From positions 248,001-312,000 of the forward strand of contig DASWMJ010000084.1 of the NCBI GenBank assembly GCA_036399775.1: 64,000 nt of DNA. Reading direction: 5' to 3'. The notes under the pieces were generated by a model. That model worked only from the letters and a program-made list of their open reading frames with translations. It searched no databases and was not told the origin of the DNA. Positions 1 to 8,624 of the stretch are shown here, in pieces. Origin of the DNA: JADMIH01 sp036399775 (GTDB lineage: Bacteria > Chloroflexota > Chloroflexia > QHBQ01 > JADMIH01). Numbering within the stretch: position 1 is the stretch's first letter; every line of letters begins with the position of its first letter. The translations under genes were made by a program, and so were the position numbers.

Positions 1-399
1 GACGAAGCTGACGAACGGCGCGCCGCCAGGCTCGTTACCCTGCAAATAAGGAGGCACCGGCACGCTCTCTCCTGTCATACCCACAGGAGCAGGCTGGTGG
101 GTCTGGTGGGGTGGCATAGGCGGCGCGCTCGGCGGCATGCTGGCCTGGCCCACGTAGGGCGGCGCGTCCATCTGCACGGCGCTCGCGGGCGCAGAGCCTG
201 ACTGCGCGCTCCAACCGGAAGCGGGCTGTCCAGACTGCTGCACAGCAGTGCTAGGCCCCTCGCCCGGATCGAACATGAACGACTCGAATTCCAGGTCGTC
301 CGGGTTGAACCGCCCCGTAGGCATGTCGCTCATATCCGGCAGCCCCACGTCATCGTCGTTGTTATTGCCGCTACCCCACATATTCTCGTCTCGCATCAT
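1..399 (-). CDS. Hypothetical Pro/Gln/Met-rich protein, 3' end outside window
   Basis: An open frame of 133 codons with no stop runs from an ATG-ATG pair at 394-399 to the window edge, so only the N-terminal part is visible. The first 50 residues are acidic and Asn/Asp-rich (a WGSGNNNDDDVG stretch); the rest is rich in Pro, Gln, Met and Ser and looks disordered. No domain is recognised. A GAGGT ribosome binding site lies 6-10 bases upstream of the ATG. It follows the SbcD gene on the same strand after about 75 bases, so the two may be co-transcribed. SbcC often follows SbcD in other genomes, but nothing in this fragment resembles the SbcC ATPase N-terminus. Function unknown. Confidence 0.6.
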   Translation of the reverse strand, partial: MMRDENMWGSGNNNDDDVGLPDMSDMPTGRFNPDDLEFESFMFDPGEGPSTAVQQSGQPASGWSAQSGSAPASAVQMDAPPYVGQASMPPSAPPMPPHQTHQPAPVGMTGESVPVPPYLQGNEPGGAPFVSFV

Positions 400-478
400 A
401 GCCGTTACCTCGTTGAGAAATCAGAAGTCAGAAGTCAGAAATTAGCAATAATAATTCAAAACTCAAAATTCAAAATCA
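400..478. repeat. Heptad repeat array at sbcD 3' end
   Basis: Two short runs of 7-bp units occupy the gap between sbcD and the gene at 1-399: GAAGTCA twice with flanking variants (about 415-440) and TTCAAAA/CTCAAAA/TTCAAAA (about 454-476). The TCA at 476-478, inside the last unit, is the TGA stop of sbcD on the minus strand. Confidence 0.7.
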
Positions 479-1744
479 GTCGCCGGTTGGCCGTGCACTC
501 TCGGCAACTATCGATTGTAACTTGTCGAAGTGCTTCAACAGCGTCTCTACACGCGCCGGTGTGGTCTCTTTATCCCGCAGATAGACCTCAAGGGCCTGCC
601 TGGGGGTCATCTGCTCGATCATGCCCTCGCCCAGCCTGAGCCGGTGGGCGCGAGCCGAGTTGACCGCGACCGTCACGAACGACGGCCTGAGGGCATTCAG
701 CGCGTGCCGTATCTCGTCCTGGCGCAGATCGCGCTGGTATTCGGGGGCGGTCTCTATCACCACCCGCACGACGGCTTCCCTTATATCGTCGGCCCGCTCT
801 TCGATACGGCGTAGCACTTCTTCGGTTGGAAATTCGCACGCCGCGTTGACCCTGACCGTCACGAAGCGCCGTGCGCTCACCTCGTGGAACTCGTGGCGCA
901 CCTCGCGCACTCCGTCCGGCCCCGGCTCGTCTATCTCGACCGAGACGAAGCCCTTCCTGTCTTTCTCCTCGCCGAAGTCTATCCTCTCAAGCGAGCCTGG
1001 GTAGACGATGGGAGGACGCTGGTAGCTCAACACCTGGTGCTTGTGGATGTGGCCCATAGCCACGTAATCGAAAGCATCGTTGGCAAGCAGCACTTTCGGC
1101 AATACCACGTCCTGCCCCAGCATTATATCCTTCTCGGACGACAATACCGCGCCCTGCACCGATGCATGTACCGTAAGCACCGTAGGCAGAGCGGGGTCGA
1201 GCTTCTGCACCGAATCGTCTATGAACCGCTCGACCAGGTTCAATAGCTCTTTGTTCAACCCGTCCGGGTCGAGATTGCGAAAGTCTTTATTGCTCAACAG
1301 GTACGATCGGGAGAGCCAGGGCACCGCCACTATCTGCACGGGTCCCACCCGCGTATCCAGCGAATGCACGCCCGGCTTGTGCGCCACCACTACCTGCGGC
1401 ACCGCCAGCGTGGAGTAAATTTCCACCGTGTTTGCACGTTGCAACGCGTTTGGTACGTCGTGGTTGCCGACCAGTATGAAGGTAGGCATACCGGCAGCCG
1501 ACAGCTTGCGTATGCACCGGGCGAACTCGCGCTGCACGGTGGGTGTAGGATCGCGGTTCTTGAATATGTCCCCGGCGATTAGGACGAGATGCACGTCGTT
1601 TTGCAGCGCCCAGTCGAGCGCCTCATTCAGCGAGTTCAGGAAGTCGCCCAGGCGGGAAGATAGACCCGTAACCGCGTCTGTGCGGCCATAGTTCTCTATG
1701 CCCAGGTGTATATCGGCCAGGTGCAGTATGCGCAGAGTCGGCAA
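476..1744 (-). CDS. sbcD: SbcD/Mre11-type DNA repair exonuclease
   Basis: A calcineurin-like metallophosphoesterase of 422 residues in the SbcD/Mre11 family, the nuclease subunit that works with SbcC/Rad50 on double-strand breaks and hairpin ends. Metal-binding motifs are visible in order: DIH at residues 11-13, GD at 58-59, GNHD at 93-96, a conserved His near 192 and GHIH near 231. A roughly 150-residue C-terminal region follows, as usual for SbcD. The start codon appears to be TTG at 1744: the first strand of the fold (residues 3-12) begins immediately after it, and the next Met lies inside the catalytic domain. A near-perfect sigma-70 promoter sits about 90 bases upstream. The stop codon lies in a heptad repeat. 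The SbcC partner is not in this window. Confidence 0.9.
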   Translation of the reverse strand: MPTLRILHLADIHLGIENYGRTDAVTGLSSRLGDFLNSLNEALDWALQNDVHLVLIAGDIFKNRDPTPTVQREFARCIRKLSAAGMPTFILVGNHDVPNALQRANTVEIYSTLAVPQVVVAHKPGVHSLDTRVGPVQIVAVPWLSRSYLLSNKDFRNLDPDGLNKELLNLVERFIDDSVQKLDPALPTVLTVHASVQGAVLSSEKDIMLGQDVVLPKVLLANDAFDYVAMGHIHKHQVLSYQRPPIVYPGSLERIDFGEEKDRKGFVSVEIDEPGPDGVREVRHEFHEVSARRFVTVRVNAACEFPTEEVLRRIEERADDIREAVVRVVIETAPEYQRDLRQDEIRHALNALRPSFVTVAVNSARAHRLRLGEGMIEQMTPRQALEVYLRDKETTPARVETLLKHFDKLQSIVAESARPTGD

Positions 1745-1839
1745 CTTTGCTCTATACCTTTCATCGCGAGCAGTGAATCATGCTCTCCAAACGGAACGGT
1801 GGCACTACATTTGCACAAGGATTAGTACCCCCTTCTCCG

Positions 1840-1868
1840 AGTATAGCAGCCGTGTTTTAGCGTGTCAA
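1840..1868 (-). promoter_or_regulatory. Consensus sigma-70 promoter for sbcD
   Basis: On the minus strand TTGACA (1863-1868) and TATACT (1840-1845) are separated by exactly 17 bp. Transcription would start near 1833 and leave a leader of about 90 nt before the TTG start of sbcD. Confidence 0.7.
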
Positions 1869-1928
1869 CCCTTACGTATGGTACAATTGGCATACTCATA
1901 ATAGCCAAATTAGCCGTGATGTGTGAAA

Positions 1929-2060
1929 CGTATTGCGTATTGCGTAGTACGTATTGCGTGAAAAGCCTTTGGAGCTATTCGCCCTCGTAAATCCCCTTGT
2001 CCTCTTCGTGTCTTTGTGGTTCAATAACTACGCAATACGTACTACGCAATACGCAATACG
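1929..2060. repeat. Inverted heptad-repeat element upstream of isocitrate dehydrogenase
   Basis: Perfect 31-bp inverted arms (1929-1959 and 2030-2060) are made of 7-bp units of the type GTATTGC and GTAGTAC. They flank a 70-bp spacer holding a copy of a TTTGTG-type periodic repeat (about 1993-2022) that recurs at three other sites in the window. The right arm ends 17 bases before the isocitrate dehydrogenase ATG. With the promoter at 1840-1868 this accounts for most of the 333-bp gap 1745-2077. Confidence 0.85.
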
Positions 2061-2077
2061 CTCCCCAGGAGGCAGCC

Positions 2078-3163
2078 ATGACTTATAAAATTACCTTGAT
2101 ACCGGGCGACGGCATAGGGCCGGAGATTTCGCAGGCTACGCAGCGGGTGATAGACGCTACGGGCGTGCCTATCGAGTGGGAGGTCATGGATGCAGGGGAG
2201 AGCGCCATCGCCAGGGGCGGCAATCCTCTGCCGCCGGAGGTGCTGGAGTCGGTCAGGCGCAACAAGGTCGCCCTCAAAGGGCCGATCACCACGCCGGTAG
2301 GCAAGGGGTTCCGGTCGGTCAACGTGGGCCTGCGCAAGTCGCTCGACCTCTACGCTAACGTACGCCCGTGCAAGTCGCGCAAGGGTGTGCGCTCGCGCTA
2401 CGACAATATTGACCTGGTGGTGGTGCGCGAGAACACCGAAGACCTCTACGCGGGCATCGAATTCCACGAAGGCACGCCCGAAGTAGCGGAGCTTATAGCG
2501 TGGATAGCCGAGAAGAACGGGGCCAGGATACGCCCCGACTCGGCCATATCCATCAAGCCTATCTCTATCACCGGCAGCAGGCGCATCGTAGAGTTCGCCT
2601 TCAAGTACGCCGAGGAGAATGGGCGCAAGAAGGTGAGCGCGGTCCACAAGGCCAACATTATGAAGGCTACAGACGGCCTCTACCTGCGCGTGGCCGAGGA
2701 AGTAGCCAGGCAGCACCCCAGCGTGCAGTTTGAGAACGTCATCGTAGACAATATGTGCATGCAACTGGTCCAGAAGCCCGACCTGTACGACGTGCTGGTG
2801 CTGCCGAACCTCTACGGCGACATCCTATCCGACCTGTGCGCGGGGTTGGTGGGCGGTCTCGGCGTGGCCCCTGGCGCGAACATCGGGGAGGAAGTAGCTC
2901 TCTTCGAGCCGATACACGGTAGCGCGCCCAAGTACGCGGGCCAGAACAAGGTCAACCCGATGGCGATGATGTACTCAGGCGTGATGATGCTGCGATGGAT
3001 AAACGAACAAGAAGCCGCCACCCGCCTTGAGCATGCCCTGGACGAGACAATCGCCGAGGGGGTAGATGTCACCTACGACCTGAAGCAACGCCGCGACGAC
3101 CCCACAGCCAAGAGTACCTCTGAGGTGGCAGACGCCCTTATTGAGAAGGTGCGCGGGAGTTGA
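2078..3163 (+). CDS. icd: Isocitrate dehydrogenase (short, IDH3-like form)
   Basis: A 361-residue member of the isocitrate/isopropylmalate dehydrogenase family, catalysing oxidative decarboxylation of isocitrate to 2-oxoglutarate in the TCA cycle. Visible motifs are GDGIGPE (residues 10-16), RENTEDLYAG (about 117) and PNLYGDILSD (about 243, metal-binding Asp). The segment RSVNVGLRKSLDLYANVRP has the Ser-x-Asn pair that marks isocitrate rather than isopropylmalate use. In HGSAPKYAGQNKVNP the Lys-Tyr pair matches the NADP+ determinants of E. coli Icd (Lys344-Tyr345), whereas NAD-dependent enzymes usually have Asp-Ile there, so cofactor use deserves a test. The ATG at 2078 is chosen because of AGGAGG just upstream; an in-frame extension to 1997 would be encoded by the repeat element. 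Confidence 0.9.
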   Translation: MTYKITLIPGDGIGPEISQATQRVIDATGVPIEWEVMDAGESAIARGGNPLPPEVLESVRRNKVALKGPITTPVGKGFRSVNVGLRKSLDLYANVRPCKSRKGVRSRYDNIDLVVVRENTEDLYAGIEFHEGTPEVAELIAWIAEKNGARIRPDSAISIKPISITGSRRIVEFAFKYAEENGRKKVSAVHKANIMKATDGLYLRVAEEVARQHPSVQFENVIVDNMCMQLVQKPDLYDVLVLPNLYGDILSDLCAGLVGGLGVAPGANIGEEVALFEPIHGSAPKYAGQNKVNPMAMMYSGVMMLRWINEQEAATRLEHALDETIAEGVDVTYDLKQRRDDPTAKSTSEVADALIEKVRGS

Positions 3164-3208
3164 CGCCTACTTTCCAGTAGTATACATCCACTAAAGAGGG
3201 AGTATGCT

Positions 3209-4243
3209 ATGTCCCGGCCAGGCTATAGGTTGCCCTACTCACGCTTTGCGCTGATCGTAGCGGTTGCTACCCTGGCGCTAATTCCTCTTGCGAGCAATGG
3301 AAGTGTCAGGGCTGCCCCCTTACAGCAGACGCCAACCCCCCAACCGGCGGTCCTGGTAAAGCTTACCGACCCCGTGCCTGACCCTAAACAAGAGGGAGTG
3401 CAGTGGTTTGCTCCTACGGGCCACACCCTACGAGGTAACTTCCTGGAGTATTGGAACAAGTATGGCGGGCTGGCGCAGTTCGGCTACCCGCTTACAGAGG
3501 AGTTCGTTGAGCAGGTAGTGTACCGTACTGAGAGGGTTGAGGATTACACAATCCAATACTTCGAGCGTGCCCGCTTCGAGCATCATCCTGAGAATGCAGG
3601 CACCCCATACGTGGTGTTATTGGGTGCTCTGGGCCTTGAAACTCGCAGCCCTGATCCTCCGGTCTCTCATATCCCTCCAGGCGCTCAATTCTTCTATAAG
3701 ACAGGTCACAATCTAAGTGGCACTTTCGAGTACTATTGGGAGACGCATGGTGGGTTATTCGTGCATGGCTACCCAATCACCGAACAGATTGAAGAGCAGA
3801 ACCCCATAGATGGTAAGACGCACCTCGTGCAATATTTCGAGCGGTCGCGCTTTGAACTGCACCCTGAGAACATAGGCACCGATTATGAAGTGTTATTGGG
3901 TCTGTTGGGAAGGCAATTAGCTCAAAAAAAGAGGTACTTTGATGGGGCTTATCCAGTTCACGGTTACGCTGCCGATCTCTCCTGGGTCGCAGGCAATACG
4001 GTTCCAACCAGAGGAGCATGTTGTTTTCCTGAGAGCTACTGTAGATTCGACAGTGGTAAGCGTATACAGCCGGTCGGGGCTGAATACACAGATGCTCGCA
4101 AAACTGGAGTATTAGGTGAGTATATGTACGTGATTCTTTTCGGTTACTTAGCTGCTCCCGATGATCCTGTTCAGAAGCTTGATTACATTTGTCCCTGGCC
4201 TCGGTACATTGTTAACCGAGTGCAGAAGAATAAAGTATCGTAA
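3209..4243 (+). CDS. Secreted two-repeat protein with Cys-containing C-terminal domain (copy 1)
   Basis: A 344-residue exported protein. A signal peptide with an Arg-containing n-region and hydrophobic core covers residues 1-36. Two copies of a roughly 75-residue repeat follow (about 65-142 and 159-236), with signature FxxTGHxLxGxFxxYW, GGLxxxGYPxTE and YFERxRFExHPEN. The GG-L-G-P-E pattern recalls LGFP cell-surface repeats, but no exact family is assigned. Residues 237-344 form a second domain with GACC and SYC cysteines and a C-terminal CPWPRY motif; no family is recognised. The ATG at 3209 has GAGGGA upstream. The neighbour at 4399 is a close paralogue, and the same repeat occurs in the glycoside hydrolase fusion ending at 15469. 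Probably an extracellular binding protein; ligand unknown. Confidence 0.8.
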   Translation: MSRPGYRLPYSRFALIVAVATLALIPLASNGSVRAAPLQQTPTPQPAVLVKLTDPVPDPKQEGVQWFAPTGHTLRGNFLEYWNKYGGLAQFGYPLTEEFVEQVVYRTERVEDYTIQYFERARFEHHPENAGTPYVVLLGALGLETRSPDPPVSHIPPGAQFFYKTGHNLSGTFEYYWETHGGLFVHGYPITEQIEEQNPIDGKTHLVQYFERSRFELHPENIGTDYEVLLGLLGRQLAQKKRYFDGAYPVHGYAADLSWVAGNTVPTRGACCFPESYCRFDSGKRIQPVGAEYTDARKTGVLGEYMYVILFGYLAAPDDPVQKLDYICPWPRYIVNRVQKNKVS

Positions 4244-4304
4244 CGCTCACTCTTCTCTAAAAACTCTTATCAAAATGTAGTGTATCCGCCAGGAATGTTA
4301 TTTC

Positions 4305-4332
4305 TTGCATTTTGGTTTTCCTGTGCTATAAT
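4305..4332 (+). promoter_or_regulatory. Extended -10 promoter for the second repeat paralogue
   Basis: TTGCAT (4305-4310), a 16-bp spacer and TGCTATAAT (-10 hexamer 4327-4332 with the extended TGN) form a good promoter. Initiation near 4339 would exclude an upstream TTG at 4312 as the start of the next gene and supports the ATG at 4399. Confidence 0.6.
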
Positions 4333-4398
4333 AAAGTAAGTGTGATTCTCCTATCGTTCGTCTTTTCGTCTTTTTCCATTAGTGTAAATTCAAGAAAG

Positions 4399-5445
4399 AT
4401 GGAGCAAAATACGTCATATTTAGACTATAGATTGCCCTACTCACGCTTCGCGCTGATTGTCGTGGCTGTTGCCCTTGTGCTGATGCCTCTTTCGGGTAAC
4501 GGAAGTGTCAGCGCCTTTCCCACTGAGCAGCAGACTCCAACTCCACACCCTACGGACTTGGTAAGGCTTACCGACCCGGTGCCCGACCCTAAACAAGAAG
4601 AAGTGCAGTGGTTCGCTCCCACAGGCCACACGCTGCGTGGCTCTTTCCTGGCGTATTGGAACAAGTATGGGGGGCTGGCGCAGTTCGGCTACCCACTCAC
4701 CGAAGAGCTTGTTGAACGGGTCGTGTACCGCATTGAGGGAGTTGAGGCTTACACAGTCCAATACTTTGAGCGTGCCCGCTTCGAGCATCATCCTGAGAAT
4801 GCAGGCACTGAGTATGAGGTGTTGCTTGGTACTCTAGGCCGTGAATTTCGCACTCCTGAACCTCCCGTTTCTGCTCTACCGCTCCCTGCACGGTTCTTCC
4901 CAGAGACGGGGCACAATCTGAGTGGCACCTTCAAGAGCTATTGGGAGACGCATGGTGGATTGTTTGTTCATGGCTACCCTATTACGGAAGCTGCTGAGGA
5001 GAGGAATCCTATAGATAGTAAGACATACCTCACGCAGTACTTTGAGCGGTCACGCTTTGAACTGCACCCTGAGAACGCAGACACTGAGTATGAGGTGCTG
5101 TTGGGTCATCTGGGTAGTCAATTGGCTAAGAGCAAGGGGTACTTTGATGGAGCCTATCCAAAGCAGGGCTATGCTGCCGATCTTTCCTGGGTTGCGGGCA
5201 ATTTCCGCCCAGTTCGAGGCTGTATGTCACGTGAGTGTTATTGCACTTTTGATAGCGGAAAATGGATAGAACCTGTTGAACCTGGGAATAGCGATAGCAA
5301 GAAGTTGAGCACGATAGATAACTACGTTTACGTGACTCTATTCGGTTACTTAGCTGCTCCTGATGATCCTGCTCAGAAGCTTGGTTCTATTTGCCCCTGG
5401 CCTCGGTACGTTGTTACCCGATGGCAGATGAATAAAGCACCGTAA
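4399..5445 (+). CDS. Secreted two-repeat protein with Cys-containing C-terminal domain (copy 2)
   Basis: A 348-residue paralogue of the preceding gene, aligning along its whole length from the shared YRLPYSRFALIV signal peptide onward. It has the same two FERxRFExHPEN repeats and the same C-terminal domain ending CPWPRYxVxRxQ. Its cysteines are arranged CMSRECYC instead of CCFPESYC, so the cysteine cluster rather than its exact spacing is conserved. The ATG at 4399 is preferred because it aligns with the paralogue start and lies downstream of a promoter; an in-frame TTG at 4312 lies inside that promoter. The ribosome binding site is weak (AAGAAAG). Tandem duplication with divergence is the simplest history. 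Extracellular role unknown. Confidence 0.78.
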   Translation: MEQNTSYLDYRLPYSRFALIVVAVALVLMPLSGNGSVSAFPTEQQTPTPHPTDLVRLTDPVPDPKQEEVQWFAPTGHTLRGSFLAYWNKYGGLAQFGYPLTEELVERVVYRIEGVEAYTVQYFERARFEHHPENAGTEYEVLLGTLGREFRTPEPPVSALPLPARFFPETGHNLSGTFKSYWETHGGLFVHGYPITEAAEERNPIDSKTYLTQYFERSRFELHPENADTEYEVLLGHLGSQLAKSKGYFDGAYPKQGYAADLSWVAGNFRPVRGCMSRECYCTFDSGKWIEPVEPGNSDSKKLSTIDNYVYVTLFGYLAAPDDPAQKLGSICPWPRYVVTRWQMNKAP

Positions 5446-5496
5446 CGTTCCCTTGTCCTCCAAGCACTCTCATCAAGACTTTACAAAGGGGAAGAA

Positions 5497-8400
5497 ATGA
5501 CTAAGCGTTTCTGGCTAGCTAGCGCCTTCCTTGTTGCGGGTATTCTGTTCGCTTTAGAGGGCATAACCGCAAGCGATACTGCTTCTTCTGTAGGTAGTTT
5601 GCCTCAGGGCACGATCAATCAAGATGGGTACGGCGGCGAGGACAAGAACATTATAGTGGGTGAACTGTCTGGCCAACACGTCACTCAGGCCGAAAGTTTC
5701 GTTTGGGCTAATGGCTGCACTATAGTAATTGACTACAATGACACCACCGATGCGGAGTCCTCAACTTCGCGCGGCATAGCAGGCGTATCGTATTCAACAG
5801 ACTGCGGGGTGACTTTCACAAGAATACGCCCTTCGCCTTTTGCTCCCGGAGCGCCTGGCGGTCATCATGGTGTCAACTACGGTGATCCCGTTGTAGTATA
5901 TAATGCTCGCTTGGGAGAATGGGTTGCTGGTTACATGGTTGGCGGAAACCCTCCTGGTGATTGCGGTGGGCACGGTCTTGGTCTTTGGATTTCACCAGAC
6001 GGTATAAATTGGAAGAGTGGAGACTGCGCCCATTACAATATTAATCCTTATCCTACTGGTGATGATCGACCCTCAATGTGGGTTGACAATAATCCCAGCA
6101 GTCGTTTCTACGGACGTATGTATATTTCTTGGAACAATCAGGAGTCTAAAGGAGACCCACTAACCGTAGTCTATTACGATTATAGTGCTGACCATTGGAG
6201 CACCCCAAATGAAATTGCGCCAAGCATAAGCAATGCACAGATTATTGGAAGCCCAGCGGCTGATGGAACGGTGTTCATAGCTGGGTTGCTGGTGGGTGCT
6301 ACCTCTCGCAACTATATCTATCGTTCAACGGATGGTGGCGTAACATGGGATGAGCTTGATCTAACTTCTCCTGAGTTTTTGCCTCCTGGTTCGGCTGAAG
6401 CTGTTGTCTGCTTAGGTGGCAAAAGAGTACGTGGTATAGCGCACATTTGGCGGTATCTAGGTTATGGTCAGCCGGGCGTGGGCCCAGATGGGCACGTCCA
6501 TTACACATACACTCAACGAGGCTCGGGTAACGATGTCGCAGACATCATGTATATACGCTCCACAGACAACGGTAACACCTGGTCGGCGCCTAAACGCCTG
6601 AACGATGATGTAACTGATCGTGAGCAGTGGATGCCCTCTTTGGCAGTAACAAATATGGGCAGGGTTTTAATCAGTTGGTATGATAGACGCAATAACACAC
6701 CTGATCTTTATGACTACGAGTATTGGGGCGTACTCTCGACCGATAACGGCGCATCCTGGCAGAATAATGATACGATCAGTGATCAAATCATACCTGAGCC
6801 GGTCGCTGATGAACTGGATCCCTGTTTCGCAGGCGACTACAACTACCACTCCACTTTCGAAAGCACGGCGTATGTGGCCTGGACGGATGGCCGCGTTTTC
6901 CTTCCTAACAATGCAGGCACGCCCGTGCCTCAACAGGATGTTTTCTTCGACAAAGTAGACCTGGGTGGCGGCTCGGCCCCGACCCCTGCCGTATGCACGG
7001 TAAATGGCAACTATGCTGGCGTTGAGGCGTCGGATACGATATTGCATTCTTCACGCGATATTGACAACCATTGCGACGATTGTGTCACCCTGATTGATTT
7101 ACCCTTCCCTTTCATGCTCTATGACCAGAGTTATAGCAGAGCCTACGTAAGCTCAAATGGCAACCTCCAATTCACCGACGCGCCAAGCTCGGATGCTCAC
7201 TACCCGGCTGAAACCTGCACTCTCGCAAAGGGGTCAGATGTCGTGCCCGCCTTGCTTCCTTTTTGGGCTGATCTGCAGACCGATGGAACGGTAGGCAGCG
7301 AGGACCTGGGCGTCTATACCAGTATCATCGGCGACCCACCTAACCGTGTGTTCAACATTGAATGGCGCGCTCGCCAGTGTATCTATACAAGGAACAGCAG
7401 GAACAGTGGCCCTCCTGTATGCAATAATTATAGAAACTTTGCCATCAAGCTTTATGAAGGACAGCCTGAGGGTCTGAGCAAGTTTGAGTTTGTTTACGGC
7501 GCTACGTCAGCAGGCGCACAGGCGTCAGTTGGCGTTCAAGGGGAAGGCTTTCTTACCAGCCATAGGTGTGATGATGCCGGGCGGCGGCTGCGACAGGGCC
7601 GGAAAATCACTTTTACCCGGATACCGGGCACTTGCCAATTTGTGTTTACCGATGTACAACTAGGGTCTACCTTCTACCCGTACGTGCGCTGCCTGACCTG
7701 CCAGTACATCATAGGCGGTTATCCCTGTGGCTCTACGCTCTCCGAGCCTTGTGACTGCAACAATAACCCCTACTTCCGCCCGAATACAGACGTAACCAGG
7801 GGCCAACTCTCCAAGATAGTATCCGAGTCGGCGGGCTTCCAGGAAGACCCGGGAGATCAGATATACGATGATGTGCCGGAGACCAACGAGTTCTTCAAAT
7901 TCATCAACCGCCTCACGAACCGTAATATAGTATCCGGCTTCATATGTGACCTGGAAAAGTCAGCTTCTGCCGCTCCCTTCGCTGGTCGTTGCTTTGGGCC
8001 GAACCGGAATGCAACACGGGGCCAAACCAGCAAGATAGTGTCAAATGCCGCAGGGTTTACTGAGCCTGTGAGTGGCCAGATGTACACCGACGTACCTCCT
8101 GGGAGCGCTTTTTATGAATGGATCATGCGCTTGAGCTTGAGAGGTATTGTAGGGGGATATCCATGTGGCACCAATCCAAACGAGCCTTGTGAGAAGCCGC
8201 CACGACCCTATTTCCGCCCAAACAGTTATGTGACGAGGGGCCAGAGCTCTAAGATGGTGTCTCAATCGTTCTTCCCCGGCTGCCAACCCTCTATGCTGGG
8301 ACCTGAGATACCTACAACCGCCACAGCAATGGTGAGTGCGTCTCCCATACCTAGTCAACCTGCCCAAACCGCAGTAACTACGCACACGGCAGCGCCCAGC

Positions 8401-8517
8401 TCCACAGTTGTAACTACACCTACACGCACGCCAGGCTCTATACCTACACCGGTGGAGACCGTAAGGCTGCCCTTCCCCATACCTACAGGGCCAGTGCCCA
8501 CGGTGTCTCTCCCGTAA
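5497..8517 (+). CDS. Sialidase-like (BNR repeat) surface protein with SLH modules
   Basis: A 1006-residue exported protein starting with a signal peptide (residues 1-25). Residues about 50-490 form a BNR/sialidase-type propeller with at least four Asp-box-like motifs (RSTDGGVTW, RSTDNGNTW, LSTDNGASW, YSTDCGVTF). Catalytic sialidase residues cannot be confirmed, so sialic acid cleavage is not claimed. Residues about 505-700 form a second globular domain with a LPFWADLQTDG motif, resembling nidogen-like domains. Three SLH modules follow (about 710-930), each with a PYFRPN-TRGQ-SK signature and cysteine pairs (GYPCG, EPC), ending FFPGCQP. A Thr/Pro/Ser-rich tail follows the SLH array, whereas SLH modules usually end the protein. 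GGGGAAG precedes the ATG. Predicted to be held at the cell surface by its SLH modules. Confidence 0.82.
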   Translation: MTKRFWLASAFLVAGILFALEGITASDTASSVGSLPQGTINQDGYGGEDKNIIVGELSGQHVTQAESFVWANGCTIVIDYNDTTDAESSTSRGIAGVSYSTDCGVTFTRIRPSPFAPGAPGGHHGVNYGDPVVVYNARLGEWVAGYMVGGNPPGDCGGHGLGLWISPDGINWKSGDCAHYNINPYPTGDDRPSMWVDNNPSSRFYGRMYISWNNQESKGDPLTVVYYDYSADHWSTPNEIAPSISNAQIIGSPAADGTVFIAGLLVGATSRNYIYRSTDGGVTWDELDLTSPEFLPPGSAEAVVCLGGKRVRGIAHIWRYLGYGQPGVGPDGHVHYTYTQRGSGNDVADIMYIRSTDNGNTWSAPKRLNDDVTDREQWMPSLAVTNMGRVLISWYDRRNNTPDLYDYEYWGVLSTDNGASWQNNDTISDQIIPEPVADELDPCFAGDYNYHSTFESTAYVAWTDGRVFLPNNAGTPVPQQDVFFDKVDLGGGSAPTPAVCTVNGNYAGVEASDTILHSSRDIDNHCDDCVTLIDLPFPFMLYDQSYSRAYVSSNGNLQFTDAPSSDAHYPAETCTLAKGSDVVPALLPFWADLQTDGTVGSEDLGVYTSIIGDPPNRVFNIEWRARQCIYTRNSRNSGPPVCNNYRNFAIKLYEGQPEGLSKFEFVYGATSAGAQASVGVQGEGFLTSHRCDDAGRRLRQGRKITFTRIPGTCQFVFTDVQLGSTFYPYVRCLTCQYIIGGYPCGSTLSEPCDCNNNPYFRPNTDVTRGQLSKIVSESAGFQEDPGDQIYDDVPETNEFFKFINRLTNRNIVSGFICDLEKSASAAPFAGRCFGPNRNATRGQTSKIVSNAAGFTEPVSGQMYTDVPPGSAFYEWIMRLSLRGIVGGYPCGTNPNEPCEKPPRPYFRPNSYVTRGQSSKMVSQSFFPGCQPSMLGPEIPTTATAMVSASPIPSQPAQTAVTTHTAAPSSTVVTTPTRTPGSIPTPVETVRLPFPIPTGPVPTVSLP

Positions 8518-8574
8518 GTCTCTCCAAAGGAGGCTTTTGCCCCGCATATAGACAGTGGACAAACACACCAAGAG

Positions 8575-8613
8575 GCAAGCCTGCCGGAACGTGGCAGGCT
8601 TGCTATTTGTTTT
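8575..8613 (+). terminator. Intrinsic terminator of the sialidase-like gene
   Basis: A perfect 11-bp stem (GCAAGCCTGCC at 8575-8585 with 8593-8603) and 7-nt loop are followed by TATTTGTTTT. It lies between convergent genes, so it may end transcription from both sides, although the T-tract favours the plus strand. Confidence 0.8.
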
Positions 8614-8624
8614 GCTGGGTAGTA

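Noticed and set aside
2042..2764. Open frame opposite the isocitrate dehydrogenase gene
   Set aside because: Antisense shadow; the plus frame is unambiguous.
5497..8517. True sialidase assignment
   Set aside because: Asp boxes are present, but the catalytic Arg triad, Tyr and Glu could not be identified, so only a sialidase-like fold is claimed.
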